A DNA stretch of 64,000 nucleotides from NCBI RefSeq assembly GCF_900112605.1, contig NZ_FOMJ01000001.1, positions 334,577 through 398,576 on the forward strand, written 5' to 3'. The notes under the pieces were generated by a model. The model worked only from the letters and a program-made list of their open reading frames with translations, was not told where the DNA came from and did no database searches. This document shows positions 26,382 through 35,876 of this stretch, piece by piece (the first letter of the stretch is position 1; every line of letters starts with the position of its first letter). The DNA is from Thiohalospira halophila DSM 15071. GTDB lineage: Bacteria; Pseudomonadota; Gammaproteobacteria; Thiohalospirales; Thiohalospiraceae. Position numbers and translations under genes: made by a program.

Positions 26382-26629
26382 GCGAACTCCTCTTCTACAG
26401 CCGCAACGGCTGCCACCTCTGCGAGGCCGTGGAGGCGGAGATAGCCGGCCACGCCGCGGCGGCCGGCCTGACCTTTCGCAAGGTGGACGTGGATACCGAC
26501 GCCGCGCTCATGGAGCAGTTCGGGGTGCGCGTGCCGGTGGTGGTCCACGGCGAGACAGTGGTGGACGAGGGCCGGGTGGAGCCGGCCCGGGTGCGGGATT
26601 ATCTGGCGACGGCCGTTGGGTTAGAATGA
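26378..26629 (+). CDS. Glutaredoxin-like protein (DUF836)
   Basis: An 83-aa thioredoxin-fold protein with the redox pair C-H-L-C at residues 12-15 and the cis-Pro V-R-V-P-V-V at about 50-55, as in the DUF836 glutaredoxin-like group. Its substrate is unknown. The ATG overlaps the mucD stop, and lepA follows after 43 bp. This mucD-glutaredoxin-lepA order recurs in gammaproteobacteria. Confidence 0.88.
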   Translation: MSELLFYSRNGCHLCEAVEAEIAGHAAAAGLTFRKVDVDTDAALMEQFGVRVPVVVHGETVVDEGRVEPARVRDYLATAVGLE

Positions 26630-26672
26630 TCGTTTCCATTCCGCCGGCCGGCGGACGCAATCCGGTAGTCCC

Positions 26673-28484
26673 ATGACCGCACAGTCGCACATCCGCAACT
26701 TCTCCATCATCGCCCACATCGACCACGGGAAATCGACCCTCTCGGATCGGATCATCCAGCTCTGCGAGGGTCTCACCGAGCGGGAGATGCGCGAGCAGGT
26801 CCTGGACTCCATGGACCTGGAGCGCGAGCGCGGCATTACCATCAAGGCGCAGAGCGTCACGCTGGACTACACCGCCGCCGACGGCGAGACCTACCGCCTG
26901 AACTTCATCGATACCCCCGGCCACGTGGACTTCTCCTACGAGGTCAGCCGTTCCCTCTACGCCTGCGAGGGCGCGCTCCTGGTGGTGGATGCCTCCCAGG
27001 GCGTGGAGGCGCAGAGCGTCGCCAACTGCTACACCGCCATCGACCTCGACCTGGAGGTCATCCCGGTGCTCAACAAGATCGACCTCCCGGCGGCGGATGC
27101 CGATCGGGTGGCCCAAGAGATCGAGGAGGTCATCGGGATCGAGGCGGCGGATGCCCCCCAGGTCTCCGCCAAGACCGGCATCGGCATGGAGGAACTCATG
27201 GAGCGGCTGGTGCGGGACATCCCGCCGCCGGCCGGTGACCGCGAGGCGCCGCTCAAGGCGCTCATCGTCGACTCCTGGTTCGACAACTACCTCGGCGTGG
27301 TCTCCCTGGTCCGGGTCAAGGAGGGCCGGCTGCGCAAGGGCGACAAGATCACTGTCATGTCCACCGGGCGCAGCCACCAGGCCGACCGCATCGGGATCTT
27401 CGCCCCGCGCATGAAGGATACCGAGGTCCTGGAGGCGGGCGACGCCGGATTCGTCATCGCCGGCATCAAGGACATCGACGGCGCCCCGGTGGGCGATACC
27501 ATCACCCATACCTCGCGCCCCGCCGAGGAGCGCATCCCCGGCTTCCAGGAGGTCAAGCCGCGGGTCTTCGCCGGCCTCTTCCCGGTGACCACCGACCAGT
27601 ACGAGGAGCTGCGCGACGCCCTGGGCAAGCTGCGGCTCAACGACGCCGCGCTCTTCTACGAGCCGGAGGTCTCCGACGCCCTGGGCTTCGGCTTCCGCTG
27701 CGGCTTCCTGGGCATGCTCCACATGGAGATCATCCAGGCCCGGCTGGAGCGGGAGTACGACATCGACCTCATCACCACCGCACCCACGGTGGTCTTCGAG
27801 GTGGAGACCCTGGAGGAGGAGGTCATCTACATCTCCAACCCCTCCGACCTGCCGCCGGCGAACCAGATCCTGGAGATCCGCGAACCCATCATCGAGGCGA
27901 CCATCCTGGTGCCCCAGGAGCACGTGGGCGCGGTGATCACCCTCTGCGTGGAGAAACGCGGGGTGCAGAAGAACATGCTCTACCTGGGCAACCAGGTCCA
28001 GATGGTCTACGAGATGCCGCTCAACGAGGTGGTCCTGGACTTCTTCGACCGGCTCAAGTCGGCCAGCAAGGGCTACGCCTCCTTCGAATACGACTTCCGC
28101 CGCTTCCAGGCCGCCGACCTGGTGAAGACCGACATCCTCATCAACAACGAGCGGGTGGATGCCCTGTCCACCATCGTCCATCGGGACCAGGCGGAGAGCC
28201 GGGGCCGGGCGGTGGCCGAGCGCATGAAGGACCTCATCCCGCGGCAGATGTTCGAGATCCCCATCCAGGCCGCCATCGGCAGCAAGATCATCGCCCGGAC
28301 CACGGTGAAGGCCATGCGCAAGAACGTCACCGCCAAGTGCTACGGGGGGGACGTCAGTCGCAAGCGCAAGCTCCTGGAGAAACAGAAGGAAGGCAAGAAG
28401 CGGATGAAGAGCGTCGGGAGTGTGGATATCCCCCAGGAGGCCTTCCTGGCCGTGCTGGACACGGGAGGCTCCAAGGACTCATGA
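26673..28484 (+). CDS. lepA: Elongation factor 4 (LepA)
   Basis: A 603-aa translational GTPase. G1 is A-H-I-D-H-G-K-S-T (about 15-23), G3 D-T-P-G-H (about 80-84) and G4 N-K-I-D (about 134-137). The unique C-terminal domain ends with [16 protein letters not shown]. LepA acts on stalled ribosomes and supports ribosome biogenesis. Full length. It is the first gene of the operon lepA-lepB-rnc-era-recO-pdxJ-acpS. Confidence 0.97.
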   Translation: MTAQSHIRNFSIIAHIDHGKSTLSDRIIQLCEGLTEREMREQVLDSMDLERERGITIKAQSVTLDYTAADGETYRLNFIDTPGHVDFSYEVSRSLYACEGALLVVDASQGVEAQSVANCYTAIDLDLEVIPVLNKIDLPAADADRVAQEIEEVIGIEAADAPQVSAKTGIGMEELMERLVRDIPPPAGDREAPLKALIVDSWFDNYLGVVSLVRVKEGRLRKGDKITVMSTGRSHQADRIGIFAPRMKDTEVLEAGDAGFVIAGIKDIDGAPVGDTITHTSRPAEERIPGFQEVKPRVFAGLFPVTTDQYEELRDALGKLRLNDAALFYEPEVSDALGFGFRCGFLGMLHMEIIQARLEREYDIDLITTAPTVVFEVETLEEEVIYISNPSDLPPANQILEIREPIIEATILVPQEHVGAVITLCVEKRGVQKNMLYLGNQVQMVYEMPLNEVVLDFFDRLKSASKGYASFEYDFRRFQAADLVKTDILINNERVDALSTIVHRDQAESRGRAVAERMKDLIPRQMFEIPIQAAIGSKIIARTTVKAMRKNVTAKCYGGDVSRKRKLLEKQKEGKKRMKSVGSVDIPQEAFLAVLDTGGSKDS

Positions 28485-29305
28485 GCCTCGATTTCCCGAC
28501 CCTGCTGGTCCTGGCCACCGCCGTCACCGGTGCCATCTGGGCCATGGATGCCGCCTGGTGGGGGCCGGCCCGCCGGGCGCGCGCCGAGGAGGCCGCCCGG
28601 GCCGGCAGCGATGCCGGGACGGTACAGCGCATCCAGCGCCAGTCCACGGTGGTGGAGTACGCCCGCTCCTTCTTCCCGGTGATCCTGGCGGTGCTGGTCC
28701 TGCGCTCCTTCGTGGTGGAGCCCTTCCGCATCCCCTCCGGCTCCATGATGCCGACGCTGGTCACCGGCGACTTCATCCTGGTGAACAAGTATACCTACGG
28801 CCTGCGCCTGCCGGTCCTGCATACCGAGATCGCGGATTTCGGGGACCCCGGGCGCGGGGACGTCATGGTCTTCCGCTATCCCGAGGACCCCAGCGTGGAC
28901 TACATCAAGCGGGTGGTCGGCGTCCCCGGGGATACCATCGAGTATCGCGAGCGCCGCCTCTACATCAACGGCGAGCGCGTGGAGATGGACTACCAGGGTC
29001 GCTATGACGAGGGTGGGGCGGGCAGCTCCATGACCGGTGCCCGGGTCTACCGGGAGCAGTACGGTGAGGGGCTGGACCACGAGATCCTGCTCGAGGAGAT
29101 CGGCAATAACCGCGAGGTCCGGACCCGGGTGCCGGAGGGGCACTACTTCGTCATGGGGGACAACCGGGACAACAGCCGGGACAGCCGCTACTGGGGGTTC
29201 GTGCCGGACGATCACGTCGTGGGACGGGCCTTCCTCATCTGGATGAACTGGGATTCCGTGGACGGCTCCATCCGCCTGGAGCGGATCGGGGGAGGGATCC
29301 AGTAG
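28481..29305 (+). CDS. lepB: Signal peptidase I
   Basis: A 274-aa inner-membrane protease with an N-terminal hydrophobic segment (about 1-22), a cytosolic loop and a second helix (about 62-80). Box B is I-P-S-G-S-M-M-P-T (catalytic Ser about residue 87), and the Lys box is [11 protein letters not shown]. Box E is [12 protein letters not shown]. It removes signal peptides of exported proteins. The ATG overlaps the lepA stop. Confidence 0.96.
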   Translation: MSLDFPTLLVLATAVTGAIWAMDAAWWGPARRARAEEAARAGSDAGTVQRIQRQSTVVEYARSFFPVILAVLVLRSFVVEPFRIPSGSMMPTLVTGDFILVNKYTYGLRLPVLHTEIADFGDPGRGDVMVFRYPEDPSVDYIKRVVGVPGDTIEYRERRLYINGERVEMDYQGRYDEGGAGSSMTGARVYREQYGEGLDHEILLEEIGNNREVRTRVPEGHYFVMGDNRDNSRDSRYWGFVPDDHVVGRAFLIWMNWDSVDGSIRLERIGGGIQ

Positions 29306-29980
29306 ATGGCCGCTGACGTCGCCACCCTGGCCCGGCGGCTGGGCCACGAATTCACCGATACGGCGCTACTGGAGCGGGCCCTGACCCATCGCAGCAGTGG
29401 CAGCGCCAACAACGAGCGCCTGGAGTTCCTGGGCGATTCGGTACTCAACTTCGTCATGAGCTGCGAGCTCTACGAGCGCTTCCCCGAGGCCAACGAGGGC
29501 GAGCTCTCGCGCTTGCGTGCCCTGCTGGTCAAGGGCGACACCCTGGCGCGCCTCGCCCACGGACTGGGCCTGGGGGACTACCTGCGCCTGGGGTCCGGCG
29601 AGCGCAAGAGCGGCGGCCAGCGGCGCAATTCCATCCTTGCCGACACCGTGGAGGCCATCATCGGCGCCATCTATCTCGACGCAGGCCTGGAGCGGGCGAG
29701 CCAGGTCATCCATGCCCTCTACGACGGGGAACTGGACGAACTCCCACCGCTTTCCCGCCTCAAGGACCCCAAGACCCGGCTGCAGGAATATCTCCAGGCC
29801 CGCGGCCAGGAACGGCCGAGCTACGAGGTGGTCCGGACCAATGGCAGCCACCACGAACAGAACTTCGAGGTCGCGTGCCGCGCGGCCTCGCTGGCGGAGC
29901 CGGCCATCGGAACCGGCGCCAGCCGGCGCAAGGCGGAGCAGGCGGCGGCCGAGGCGGCCCTGGAGAGGCTGGAGGGATGA
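29306..29980 (+). CDS. rnc: Ribonuclease III
   Basis: A 224-aa protein. The catalytic signature N-E-R-L-E-F-L-G-D-S-V-L lies at about 36-47, with the second acidic pair in D-T-V-E-A-I-I-G-A-I-Y. The C-terminal double-stranded RNA-binding domain occupies about 153-222. It processes rRNA precursors and dsRNA. Its ATG directly follows the lepB stop; the stop overlaps era. Confidence 0.96.
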   Translation: MAADVATLARRLGHEFTDTALLERALTHRSSGSANNERLEFLGDSVLNFVMSCELYERFPEANEGELSRLRALLVKGDTLARLAHGLGLGDYLRLGSGERKSGGQRRNSILADTVEAIIGAIYLDAGLERASQVIHALYDGELDELPPLSRLKDPKTRLQEYLQARGQERPSYEVVRTNGSHHEQNFEVACRAASLAEPAIGTGASRRKAEQAAAEAALERLEG

Positions 29981-30879
29981 GCGAAGAGAGCTTCCGTACC
30001 GGCTTCGTCGCCCTGGTGGGACGGCCCAACACCGGCAAGTCCACGCTGCTGAACCACCTCATCGGGGAGAAGATCTCCATTACCTCCTCGCGCGCCCAGA
30101 CCACGCGCCACCGCCTCACCGGGGTCAAGAGCACCGACGAGGCGCAGCTCCTCTACGTCGATACCCCCGGCATGCACAGCGGCGGCAAGAAGGCCGTGAA
30201 CCGCTACATGAACCGGGTGGCGCGCAATGCCGTGCGCGACGTCGACGTGGTGGTCTGGGTTGTGGAGGCCCTGCGCCTTACCGAGGAGGACGAGGCGGTG
30301 CTGGAGGCGCTCAAGCACGCCGAGGTCCCCGTGGTGCTCGCCGTGAACAAGGTCGATCGGGTCCGCGACAAGCCCCGACTCCTGCCCTTCATGCAGGATC
30401 TCACAGCGCGCCGAGAATTCGCTGCCGTGGTCCCGATCTCCGCGGAGAGCGGCGAGAATGTCGACGCCCTGGAGGCGGAGATCGCGGCCCAGCTGCCGGA
30501 GGGGCCGCCGCTCTTCCCCACCGACCAGCTCACCGACGCCACCGAGCGCTTCCTCGCCGCCGAGCTGATCCGGGAGAAGCTCACCCGGCGGCTGGAGCAG
30601 GAGCTGCCCTACGTCCTCACCGTGGCCATCGACGAATTCCGCGAGGAAGAAGAGCGGCTGAACATCTCGGCCACCATCTGGGTGGAGCGGGAGAGCCACA
30701 AGGGCATCGTCATCGGCCGCGGCGGCACCGTGCTCAAGGAGGTGGGCCAACGGGCACGCAAGGACATGGAGCGCCTGTTCGACGACCGGGTCCACCTGGA
30801 GCTGTGGGTGAAGGTGCGCGAGGGCTGGTCCGACGACGAGCGGGCCCTGAAGAGCCTCGGCTACCGCGACGATGACTGA
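29977..30879 (+). CDS. era: GTPase Era
   Basis: A 300-aa protein. G1 is G-R-P-N-T-G-K-S-T (about 14-22), G3 D-T-P-G-M-H (about 61-66) and G4 N-K-V-D (about 122-125). A C-terminal KH domain carries V-E-R-E-S-H-K-G-I-V-I-G-R-G-G. Era binds the 3' end of 16S rRNA and supports 30S maturation. The ATG overlaps the rnc stop; the end overlaps recO by 8 bp. Confidence 0.96.
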   Translation: MSEESFRTGFVALVGRPNTGKSTLLNHLIGEKISITSSRAQTTRHRLTGVKSTDEAQLLYVDTPGMHSGGKKAVNRYMNRVARNAVRDVDVVVWVVEALRLTEEDEAVLEALKHAEVPVVLAVNKVDRVRDKPRLLPFMQDLTARREFAAVVPISAESGENVDALEAEIAAQLPEGPPLFPTDQLTDATERFLAAELIREKLTRRLEQELPYVLTVAIDEFREEEERLNISATIWVERESHKGIVIGRGGTVLKEVGQRARKDMERLFDDRVHLELWVKVREGWSDDERALKSLGYRDDD

Positions 30880-31588
30880 CCGGGCGGCGCTGGAGCCGGT
30901 CTTCGTCCTCCACCGCCGCCCCTGGGGCAACACCAGCCTCATCGTCGAACTCTTCAGCCGCCACCAGGGCCGCCTGGGTGCCGTGGTCCGGGGTGCGCGG
31001 CGCGGCCGCAGCCCGCGGGCCGCTCTGTTGCAGCCCTTCCATCCCCTGCTGGCCAGCTGGTCCGGTCAGGGCGACCTGGCCACCCTGGGCACGGTGGAGG
31101 CGGCAGGGCGCGGTCTCGGACTGGCGGGGGAGGCGAGCCTCATGGGACTCTACCTCAACGAACTCACCGTCCGGCTCACCCATCGCCACGACCCCCACGA
31201 GGCGCTCTTCGACGACTACCTGGCGGCCCTGGCCGGACTGGCCGAGACCCCGGGAGAGGCGGTCCTGCGCCGGTACGAGTACCGGCTCCTGATCCACCTG
31301 GGCTACGCCCCGCCGCTCACCGTAGAGGCCGATACCGGGGCCGACGTCCAGCCCGGGGCCGAGTACTGGTACCATCCGGGGCAGGGGCCGCGGCGCATCG
31401 CCAGCGGTGGCCCGCGGGTACCCGGGGCGGCCCTGCTGGCGCTGGCCGCCGACGACCTCGACGACCCGGACCATCTGCGTGCCCTCAAGCCGCTCATGCG
31501 CGCGCTCCTCGCGGAGCATCTGGGGGACCGCCCGCTGGCCAGCCGGGAACTCTTTCGTCGCCGACCGCAAACGGGAGAAGGGGAGTAA
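30872..31588 (+). CDS. recO: DNA repair protein RecO
   Basis: A 238-aa protein with an N-terminal OB fold ([16 protein letters not shown], about 9-24) and a helical C-terminal domain. No zinc-finger cysteines, as in the E. coli form. RecO loads RecA onto SSB-coated single-strand DNA together with RecR. It starts inside era, and the stop TAA shares a base with the pdxJ ATG. Confidence 0.93.
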   Translation: MTDRAALEPVFVLHRRPWGNTSLIVELFSRHQGRLGAVVRGARRGRSPRAALLQPFHPLLASWSGQGDLATLGTVEAAGRGLGLAGEASLMGLYLNELTVRLTHRHDPHEALFDDYLAALAGLAETPGEAVLRRYEYRLLIHLGYAPPLTVEADTGADVQPGAEYWYHPGQGPRRIASGGPRVPGAALLALAADDLDDPDHLRALKPLMRALLAEHLGDRPLASRELFRRRPQTGEGE

Positions 31589-32322
31589 TGGAGACCGACA
31601 TCCACCTGGGCGTGAATATCGACCACGTGGCCACCCTGCGCCAGTCCCGGGGGACGCGCTTCCCCGATCCGGTGCAGGCCGCCTTCGCGGCGGAGCAGGC
31701 GGGGGCCGACAGCATCACCGTTCACCTGCGCGAGGACCGGCGCCACATCCAGGAGCGGGACGTGGAGATCCTCGCCTCCACCCTGGCCACGCGCATGAAC
31801 CTGGAGATGGCGGTCACCGAGGAGATGATTGCCATCGCCGAACGGATTCGGCCCGCAGATTGCTGCCTGGTTCCGGAACGTCGCCAGGAACTCACCACCG
31901 AGGGCGGACTGGATGTCGCCGGGCAGCCGGAGCGGATGGCGGACGCCTGCCGACGGCTGGCCGCCGCCGGCATCCGGGTGTCGCTGTTCATCGATCCGGA
32001 GCCGGAGCAGGTGGCCGCGGCGGCCGCAGCCGGGGCCCCGGCCGTGGAGATCCATACCGGCGCATGGGCGGACGCCCCGGATGCCGAGGCGGCCCGGCGC
32101 GAGTTCCAGCGCGTGGAGCGCGCCGTGGAGGCGGGGGCCGCGGCCGGGCTCGCCGTCCATGCCGGCCACGGTCTCAACTACCACAACATCGAGCCCATTG
32201 CCGCGCTGGACCCGGTCCGGGAGCTCAATATCGGCCACGCCATCATCGCCCGGGCGATCTTCACCGGCCTGGAAGCGGCGGTGGCGGAGATGAAACACCT
32301 CATGCGCGCGGCCCGGCCGTGA
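31588..32322 (+). CDS. pdxJ: Pyridoxine 5'-phosphate synthase
   Basis: A 244-aa TIM-barrel. [14 protein letters not shown] (about 10-23) and [12 protein letters not shown] are the PdxJ signature. It condenses 3-amino-2-oxopropyl phosphate with deoxyxylulose phosphate to pyridoxine 5'-phosphate. The start overlaps the last base of the recO stop and the stop overlaps the acpS GTG. Confidence 0.96.
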   Translation: METDIHLGVNIDHVATLRQSRGTRFPDPVQAAFAAEQAGADSITVHLREDRRHIQERDVEILASTLATRMNLEMAVTEEMIAIAERIRPADCCLVPERRQELTTEGGLDVAGQPERMADACRRLAAAGIRVSLFIDPEPEQVAAAAAAGAPAVEIHTGAWADAPDAEAARREFQRVERAVEAGAAAGLAVHAGHGLNYHNIEPIAALDPVRELNIGHAIIARAIFTGLEAAVAEMKHLMRAARP

Positions 32323-32696
32323 TCTTCGGCGTCGGCACCGACCTGGTGGAGATCGCCCGGCTGGAGCAGGGGGTCGAGCGCTGGGGGCGACGTTTCGCCG
32401 AACGGATCCTTCACCCCTCCGAGTTCGAGGCCGTCGGTGAGCAGGACCCCTCCGGCCGTTTGCTGGCCAAGCGCTTCGCCGCCAAGGAGGCGGCCGTGAA
32501 GGCCCTGGGGACCGGCTTTACCGGCGGTATCGGGCCCTGCGACATCGCCGTGGAGCACCACCCTGGAGGACAGCCGCGCCTGGTCTTCCACGGCGTGGCC
32601 CGCCAGCGGCTGAAGCTGCGCCGTATCCGGCGCAGCCACCTCTCTCTCTCCGATGAGCGCACCCACGTCAGCGCCTTCGTGGTACTGGAGGGATAG
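32319..32696 (+). CDS. acpS: Holo-[acyl-carrier-protein] synthase
   Basis: A 125-aa phosphopantetheinyl transferase. [13 protein letters not shown] (about 2-14) carries the metal-binding Asp, and [16 protein letters not shown] (about 51-66) the catalytic Glu/Lys. It attaches 4'-phosphopantetheine to ACP. The start is a GTG overlapping the pdxJ stop (GTGA). It is the last gene of the lepA operon. Confidence 0.95.
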   Translation: MIFGVGTDLVEIARLEQGVERWGRRFAERILHPSEFEAVGEQDPSGRLLAKRFAAKEAAVKALGTGFTGGIGPCDIAVEHHPGGQPRLVFHGVARQRLKLRRIRRSHLSLSDERTHVSAFVVLEG

Positions 32697-32738
32697 CGGT
32701 TCATTCCGGGCCAGCTACTGCGCCCACGTGCCCCCTGA

Positions 32739-32759
32739 ACAGATATATCTGTTATACCT
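32739..32759 (+). promoter_or_regulatory. Perfect 16-bp palindrome overlapping an extended -10 promoter
   Basis: AACAGATATATCTGTT at 32739-32754 is fully self-complementary and sits in an AT-rich patch otherwise rare here. TGTTATACC directly overlaps its end, an extended -10 with hexamer at 32754-32759. It lies 22 bp before the GTG of the PAS-GGDEF gene, so a dimeric repressor bound here would block transcription. The regulator is not identifiable. Confidence 0.5.
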
Positions 32760-32780
32760 TACAAGGATGTAGGGGATGGG

Positions 32781-34622
32781 GTGTACTGCGTGGCACGGGT
32801 AACCGGGGTCCGAAAGTATCTGGCTGTCTGCGGGATCGGCGCGGCCTTTGTCGCTCTGCTCTTCCTGCGTCCGTTCTCCGGCTTTGCCGCCGCGGGGACC
32901 CTGGCCCTGGGCGTGTTCATGTTCCTCCGGCAGTACCGGCAGCCCCGACCGGAGGGCGAGCTGCGCAAGGGCGTAACGGCCCTGCTTGCGGCCGTCCCCG
33001 AGGATGATCCCTACCGGCTGCTGTTCGAGCAGAGCGCGGACGGGATCCTGCTCCTGGCCGGCGGCCGCTTCATCGACTGCAATGCCGCCGCCGTGAGGCT
33101 GCTCGGCTATGCCGACAAGGACGAGCTCACCGGCCTCGAGCCGGACTCCCTCTCGCCGGTCTACCAGCCGGACGGCCGTTCCTCCAGGGAAAAGGCGGAG
33201 GCGATGATCCGGATCGCCCTGGCCGGGGGTAGCAACCGTTTCGAGTGGCAGCATGTTCGCGCCAACGGCCATTTGGTCTGGGTGGAGGTGCTGCTGACCC
33301 GGATCGTGCTGGGAGGGCGGCCGGTGATCCACACCGTCTGGCGGGACATCGATGCCCGCAAGCGGACCGAGGAGGAGGCGGCCCGGGCCCACGACTATCT
33401 CCAGTCGATCCTGGACAATTCCCCGGTGGGCATCGTCTTTCTTAATGGAGAGCGCCGTATCGAGCGCTTCAACCCGGCCTTTCAGCGGCTCTCCGGCTAT
33501 TCGGCCAACGCGTTACAGGGGTTATCGACCGAGTCTCTCTACGCCCATCCGGAAGAATATGAGCGGGTGGGCAGGGAGGCCTATCCGGAGCTCCGCCGGG
33601 GCGGTGATTTCGTTACCAGCGTCACGCTGAAAAGGGCGGACGGGAGTCAGTTCACCGCGGCGCTCTTCGGCCGTGCCATCAATCCCCAGGCGCTTTCCGA
33701 GGGATTTATCTGGGTTATTCAGGATATCTCGGATTATGAACGCCTCGAGGCGGACCAGCGCCTCCTGGCGCGGGTATTCGAGTCCTCCCAGGCCATCATG
33801 ATCACCGACGCCAACGAGATCATTGAACGGGTCAATCCCGCCTTTACCCGTATTACCGGCTACAGTCCGGAACAGGCCATCGGTCGAACGCCGCGCATCC
33901 TGAAATCGGGCCGCCACGGCGCGGCCTTCTATGCCGGGATCTTCCAGACCCTGCGACAGAAGGGCCATTGGGAGGGGGAGGTCTGGAATCGGCGGGCGAA
34001 TGGCGAGGTGTTTCCGGTCTGGGAGACCATCAGCCGGGTCGAGGACGATTCGGGTCAGGTGACCGAACACTACATCTCCCTGTTCCGGGATATCAGCGAA
34101 CAGAAGCGGCTGGAGGCCGAGCTGGAATACCAGGCGACCTTCGACCGTCTCACCGGCGCCTATAATCGTCAGGGCACGGAATCCTACCTGGAGCGGGAGC
34201 TGGAGCGGAGCCGCCGCCACGACCACGCCATGAGCGTCGCCATGCTCGATGTGGACCACTTCAAGGAGGTCAATGATCGGCACGGGCACGACGTCGGCGA
34301 CCGGGTTCTGAAGGGTGTGATCCGGCGGACCCTGGAGGCGGTTCGGGAGACCGACCTGGTCGGGCGCTGGGGCGGTGAGGAATTCCTGCTGGTCCTGCCC
34401 GAGACCGAGGCCGAGGCGGCGGAGCGATTGGCCGAGCGGGTTCGCGGAACCGTGGGCGAGGAGTCGTACGAGGGAGTGGGCCGGATCAGTGTGAGCCTCG
34501 GCGTTGCGGAGCTGGCGACCGGAGAGACCGTCGAGGCCCTGGTCAAGCGGGCGGACGAGGCCCTCTACCGCGCCAAGCAGGGGGGGCGTGACCGGGTGGA
34601 GATGGACCCGTCCCTGTCCTGA
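32781..34622 (+). CDS. Membrane-anchored triple-PAS GGDEF diguanylate cyclase
   Basis: A 613-aa protein with two short hydrophobic segments at about 12-48, three PAS domains (about 72-195, 205-325, 327-450; the last has W-E-G-E-V-W-N-R-R) and a GGDEF domain at about 455-610 with an intact G-G-E-E-F, so active c-di-GMP synthesis is expected. D-V-D-H-F-K-E-V-N-D-R-H-G-H-D-V-G-D is the metal-binding region. The GTG at 32781 follows AGGGGAT. Its promoter carries a perfect palindrome. No EAL domain. Confidence 0.87.
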   Translation: MYCVARVTGVRKYLAVCGIGAAFVALLFLRPFSGFAAAGTLALGVFMFLRQYRQPRPEGELRKGVTALLAAVPEDDPYRLLFEQSADGILLLAGGRFIDCNAAAVRLLGYADKDELTGLEPDSLSPVYQPDGRSSREKAEAMIRIALAGGSNRFEWQHVRANGHLVWVEVLLTRIVLGGRPVIHTVWRDIDARKRTEEEAARAHDYLQSILDNSPVGIVFLNGERRIERFNPAFQRLSGYSANALQGLSTESLYAHPEEYERVGREAYPELRRGGDFVTSVTLKRADGSQFTAALFGRAINPQALSEGFIWVIQDISDYERLEADQRLLARVFESSQAIMITDANEIIERVNPAFTRITGYSPEQAIGRTPRILKSGRHGAAFYAGIFQTLRQKGHWEGEVWNRRANGEVFPVWETISRVEDDSGQVTEHYISLFRDISEQKRLEAELEYQATFDRLTGAYNRQGTESYLERELERSRRHDHAMSVAMLDVDHFKEVNDRHGHDVGDRVLKGVIRRTLEAVRETDLVGRWGGEEFLLVLPETEAEAAERLAERVRGTVGEESYEGVGRISVSLGVAELATGETVEALVKRADEALYRAKQGGRDRVEMDPSLS

Positions 34623-34649
34623 ACGGTATCAAGCCGGCAGAATAGGGGG

Positions 34650-34901
34650 ATGGATGTACCGATCTGGGAATGTACGCTCACCGACACCGGACTGTGCCGA
34701 TTGTTGAGCCTCGGCGGGAATACGCCCGAGCGGCGGGTGGTGGAGATCCCGTTCCGGGAAGAGGCGACAGCGGCCCGCGAGGCTGCTGCCCTGCTGTTCC
34801 TGCTGGAGGGAGCCGGCGACGCCGGCAATCGGGCGGGTGCCCACAAGGCCCCGGCGGAGCTCTGCGCTGCCGAGGCCGTGGAGTGCCGCCGGATCCAGTA
34901 G
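34650..34901 (+). CDS. Small hypothetical protein, 83 aa (doubtful)
   Basis: An ATG-initiated frame after AGGGGG but with almost no spacer. The product has no signal peptide or membrane segment and ends in Arg-rich sequence; I recognise no family. It fills the gap between the GGDEF gene and the convergent hns-like gene. Codon use looks unremarkable, but this could be noncoding. Confidence 0.35.
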   Translation: MDVPIWECTLTDTGLCRLLSLGGNTPERRVVEIPFREEATAAREAAALLFLLEGAGDAGNRAGAHKAPAELCAAEAVECRRIQ

Positions 34902-34916
34902 GAATACCGGCGGCAC
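34883..34916. terminator. 10-bp perfect hairpin between convergent genes
   Basis: GTGCCGCCGG at 34883-34892 and CCGGCGGCAC at 34907-34916 form a stem with a 14-nt loop, just downstream of the hns-like stop. There is no T-tract on either strand, so if it ends transcription it is a weak or factor-dependent terminator. Confidence 0.4.
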
Positions 34917-34923
34917 GCCGGGC

Positions 34924-35280
34924 TCAATCCTTGATGCGGGTCTCTTCCAGATCCCGGCCGGCGGCGAGCCATGCCTCCACCCACTTGGGCTTGCGGCCAC
35001 GGCCGGTCCAGGTCTTGCCGCTCTGCGGATCGCGATACTTGGGCGCGACCTTGCCCTGGCGGCGGCCGCCCTTGGTGCTCCCCCCCTCGACCAGCGTCTC
35101 GAGGTCGAAGCCGTAGCGCTGGGCCACCTGCTTCAGCTCCTGCTGCGCCTCCTTGCGGGCCTCCCGCTCGCGCCGCTTCTCCTCGCGCTCGATCATGCGG
35201 GTCGCCTCACGGATCTCGTCCAGCGGCAGCTGCTGGATAGCCTCTTCGATGGTCTTCAGGGCCTGGCTGGAATCACTCAT
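34924..35280 (-). CDS. H-NS family nucleoid-associated protein
   Basis: A 118-aa protein with an N-terminal coiled-coil oligomerisation part (about 8-62, acidic/basic helix with E-R-E-E-K-R-R-E-R-E-A-R-K-E) and a C-terminal DNA-binding domain with Y-R-D-P-Q-S-G-K-T-W-T-G-R-G-R-K-P (about 82-98), the H-NS/BpH3/Sb21-type AT-hook-like loop. It would silence AT-rich DNA. The gene sits beside the least GC-rich stretch of the window and has a consensus TATAAT -10. Confidence 0.9.
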   Translation of the reverse strand: MSDSSQALKTIEEAIQQLPLDEIREATRMIEREEKRREREARKEAQQELKQVAQRYGFDLETLVEGGSTKGGRRQGKVAPKYRDPQSGKTWTGRGRKPKWVEAWLAAGRDLEETRIKD

Positions 35281-35634
35281 GGATATTCTCCTGATCGTCT
35301 CGTTTTCGTTTCACCTTCACCGCGCACCATTCGTCCCAAAGGGCACGCGGTCTTCGTTTCCGGCGCCGAGTATTATACAAATTGCACCGCAATTCAAAAA
35401 CCGGTGATGGAAAAATTGCGCGAACGGGCGGTAAGGGAACCTGAATCAAGAAGGCCATTCCCCTTACCTCTGTTAATGCGTAGGGCAGGAAATGCTGATT
35501 GACAAGGCCCAGGGAAAATTGAATGGGCAGGCCGGGCGTTGACCGCAGCGGGAAAGGGGTGAAAACGGTATTCGGTCCGCGGGCCGGTGGTGCGGAGTGG
35601 AACCGGCGTTGAGAGGTACGGCAAGCAGACAAAA
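35281..35634. other. Lower-GC gene-free stretch upstream of the hns-like gene
   Basis: About 350 bp with clearly more A/T than the surrounding DNA and no convincing gene. It holds the hns promoter (35372-35394). The rest shows nothing I can name; a short pyrimidine/purine-rich part lies toward 35640 before the tRNA-Val terminator. Confidence 0.6.
35372..35394 (-). promoter_or_regulatory. Promoter of the hns-like gene with an internal palindrome
   Basis: On the minus strand a perfect TATAAT (plus-strand 35372-35377) lies about 92 bp upstream of the ATG. Just ahead, AATTGC-ACC-GCAATT (35380-35394) is a perfect 6-3-6 palindrome in the -35 to -10 spacer. TTGAAT further upstream is a possible -35 but at short spacing. 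This suggests tight or autoregulated expression. Confidence 0.5.
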
Positions 35635-35668
35635 AAGAAGGGCCCGCCGAAATGGCCGGGCCCTTCTT
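35631..35668 (-). terminator. Rho-independent terminator of tRNA-Val
   Basis: On the minus strand a GC-rich stem (arms at plus-strand 35635-35646 and 35657-35668, 12 bp) is followed by six T residues (plus-strand A run 35631-35636). It lies 27 bp downstream of tRNA-Val. Confidence 0.85.
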
Positions 35669-35694
35669 CGATCCCCGGCGGCGCCGGAGTAATA

Positions 35695-35769
35695 TGGTGG
35701 GCGGTGCTGGGATCGAACCAGCGACCCCTGCCGTGTGAAGGCAGTGCTCTCCCCCTGAGCTAACCGCCC
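35695..35769 (-). tRNA. tRNA-Val (anticodon CAC)
   Basis: A 75-nt cloverleaf with CCA encoded (plus-strand TGG 35695-35697). The acceptor stem GGGCGGT pairs with ACCGCCC. The anticodon arm is CTGCC-TTCACAC-GGCAG, so CAC reads GTG valine codons. The T arm has the standard GGTTCGATCCC. A promoter lies upstream and a strong terminator downstream. Confidence 0.95.
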
Positions 35770-35785
35770 GCTCGGGAAGTGACGT

Positions 35786-35814
35786 ATTCTAGGGAGGCGG
35801 CCCGCGGTCGTCAA
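35786..35814 (-). promoter_or_regulatory. Promoter of tRNA-Val
   Basis: Minus-strand TTGACG (plus 35809-35814) and TAGAAT (plus 35786-35791) separated by exactly 17 bp, ending about 16 bp before the tRNA 5' end. Confidence 0.75.
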
Positions 35815-35876
35815 ACCCTCAACGCGCCCGCCGGCCTCTGGTAGGCTCGGGCCATAATCACAGGAGGGTCGCAACC

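Noticed and set aside
26508-28181. Long minus-strand frame opposite lepA
   Set aside because: Antisense shadow: lepA on the plus strand is full-length and highly conserved.
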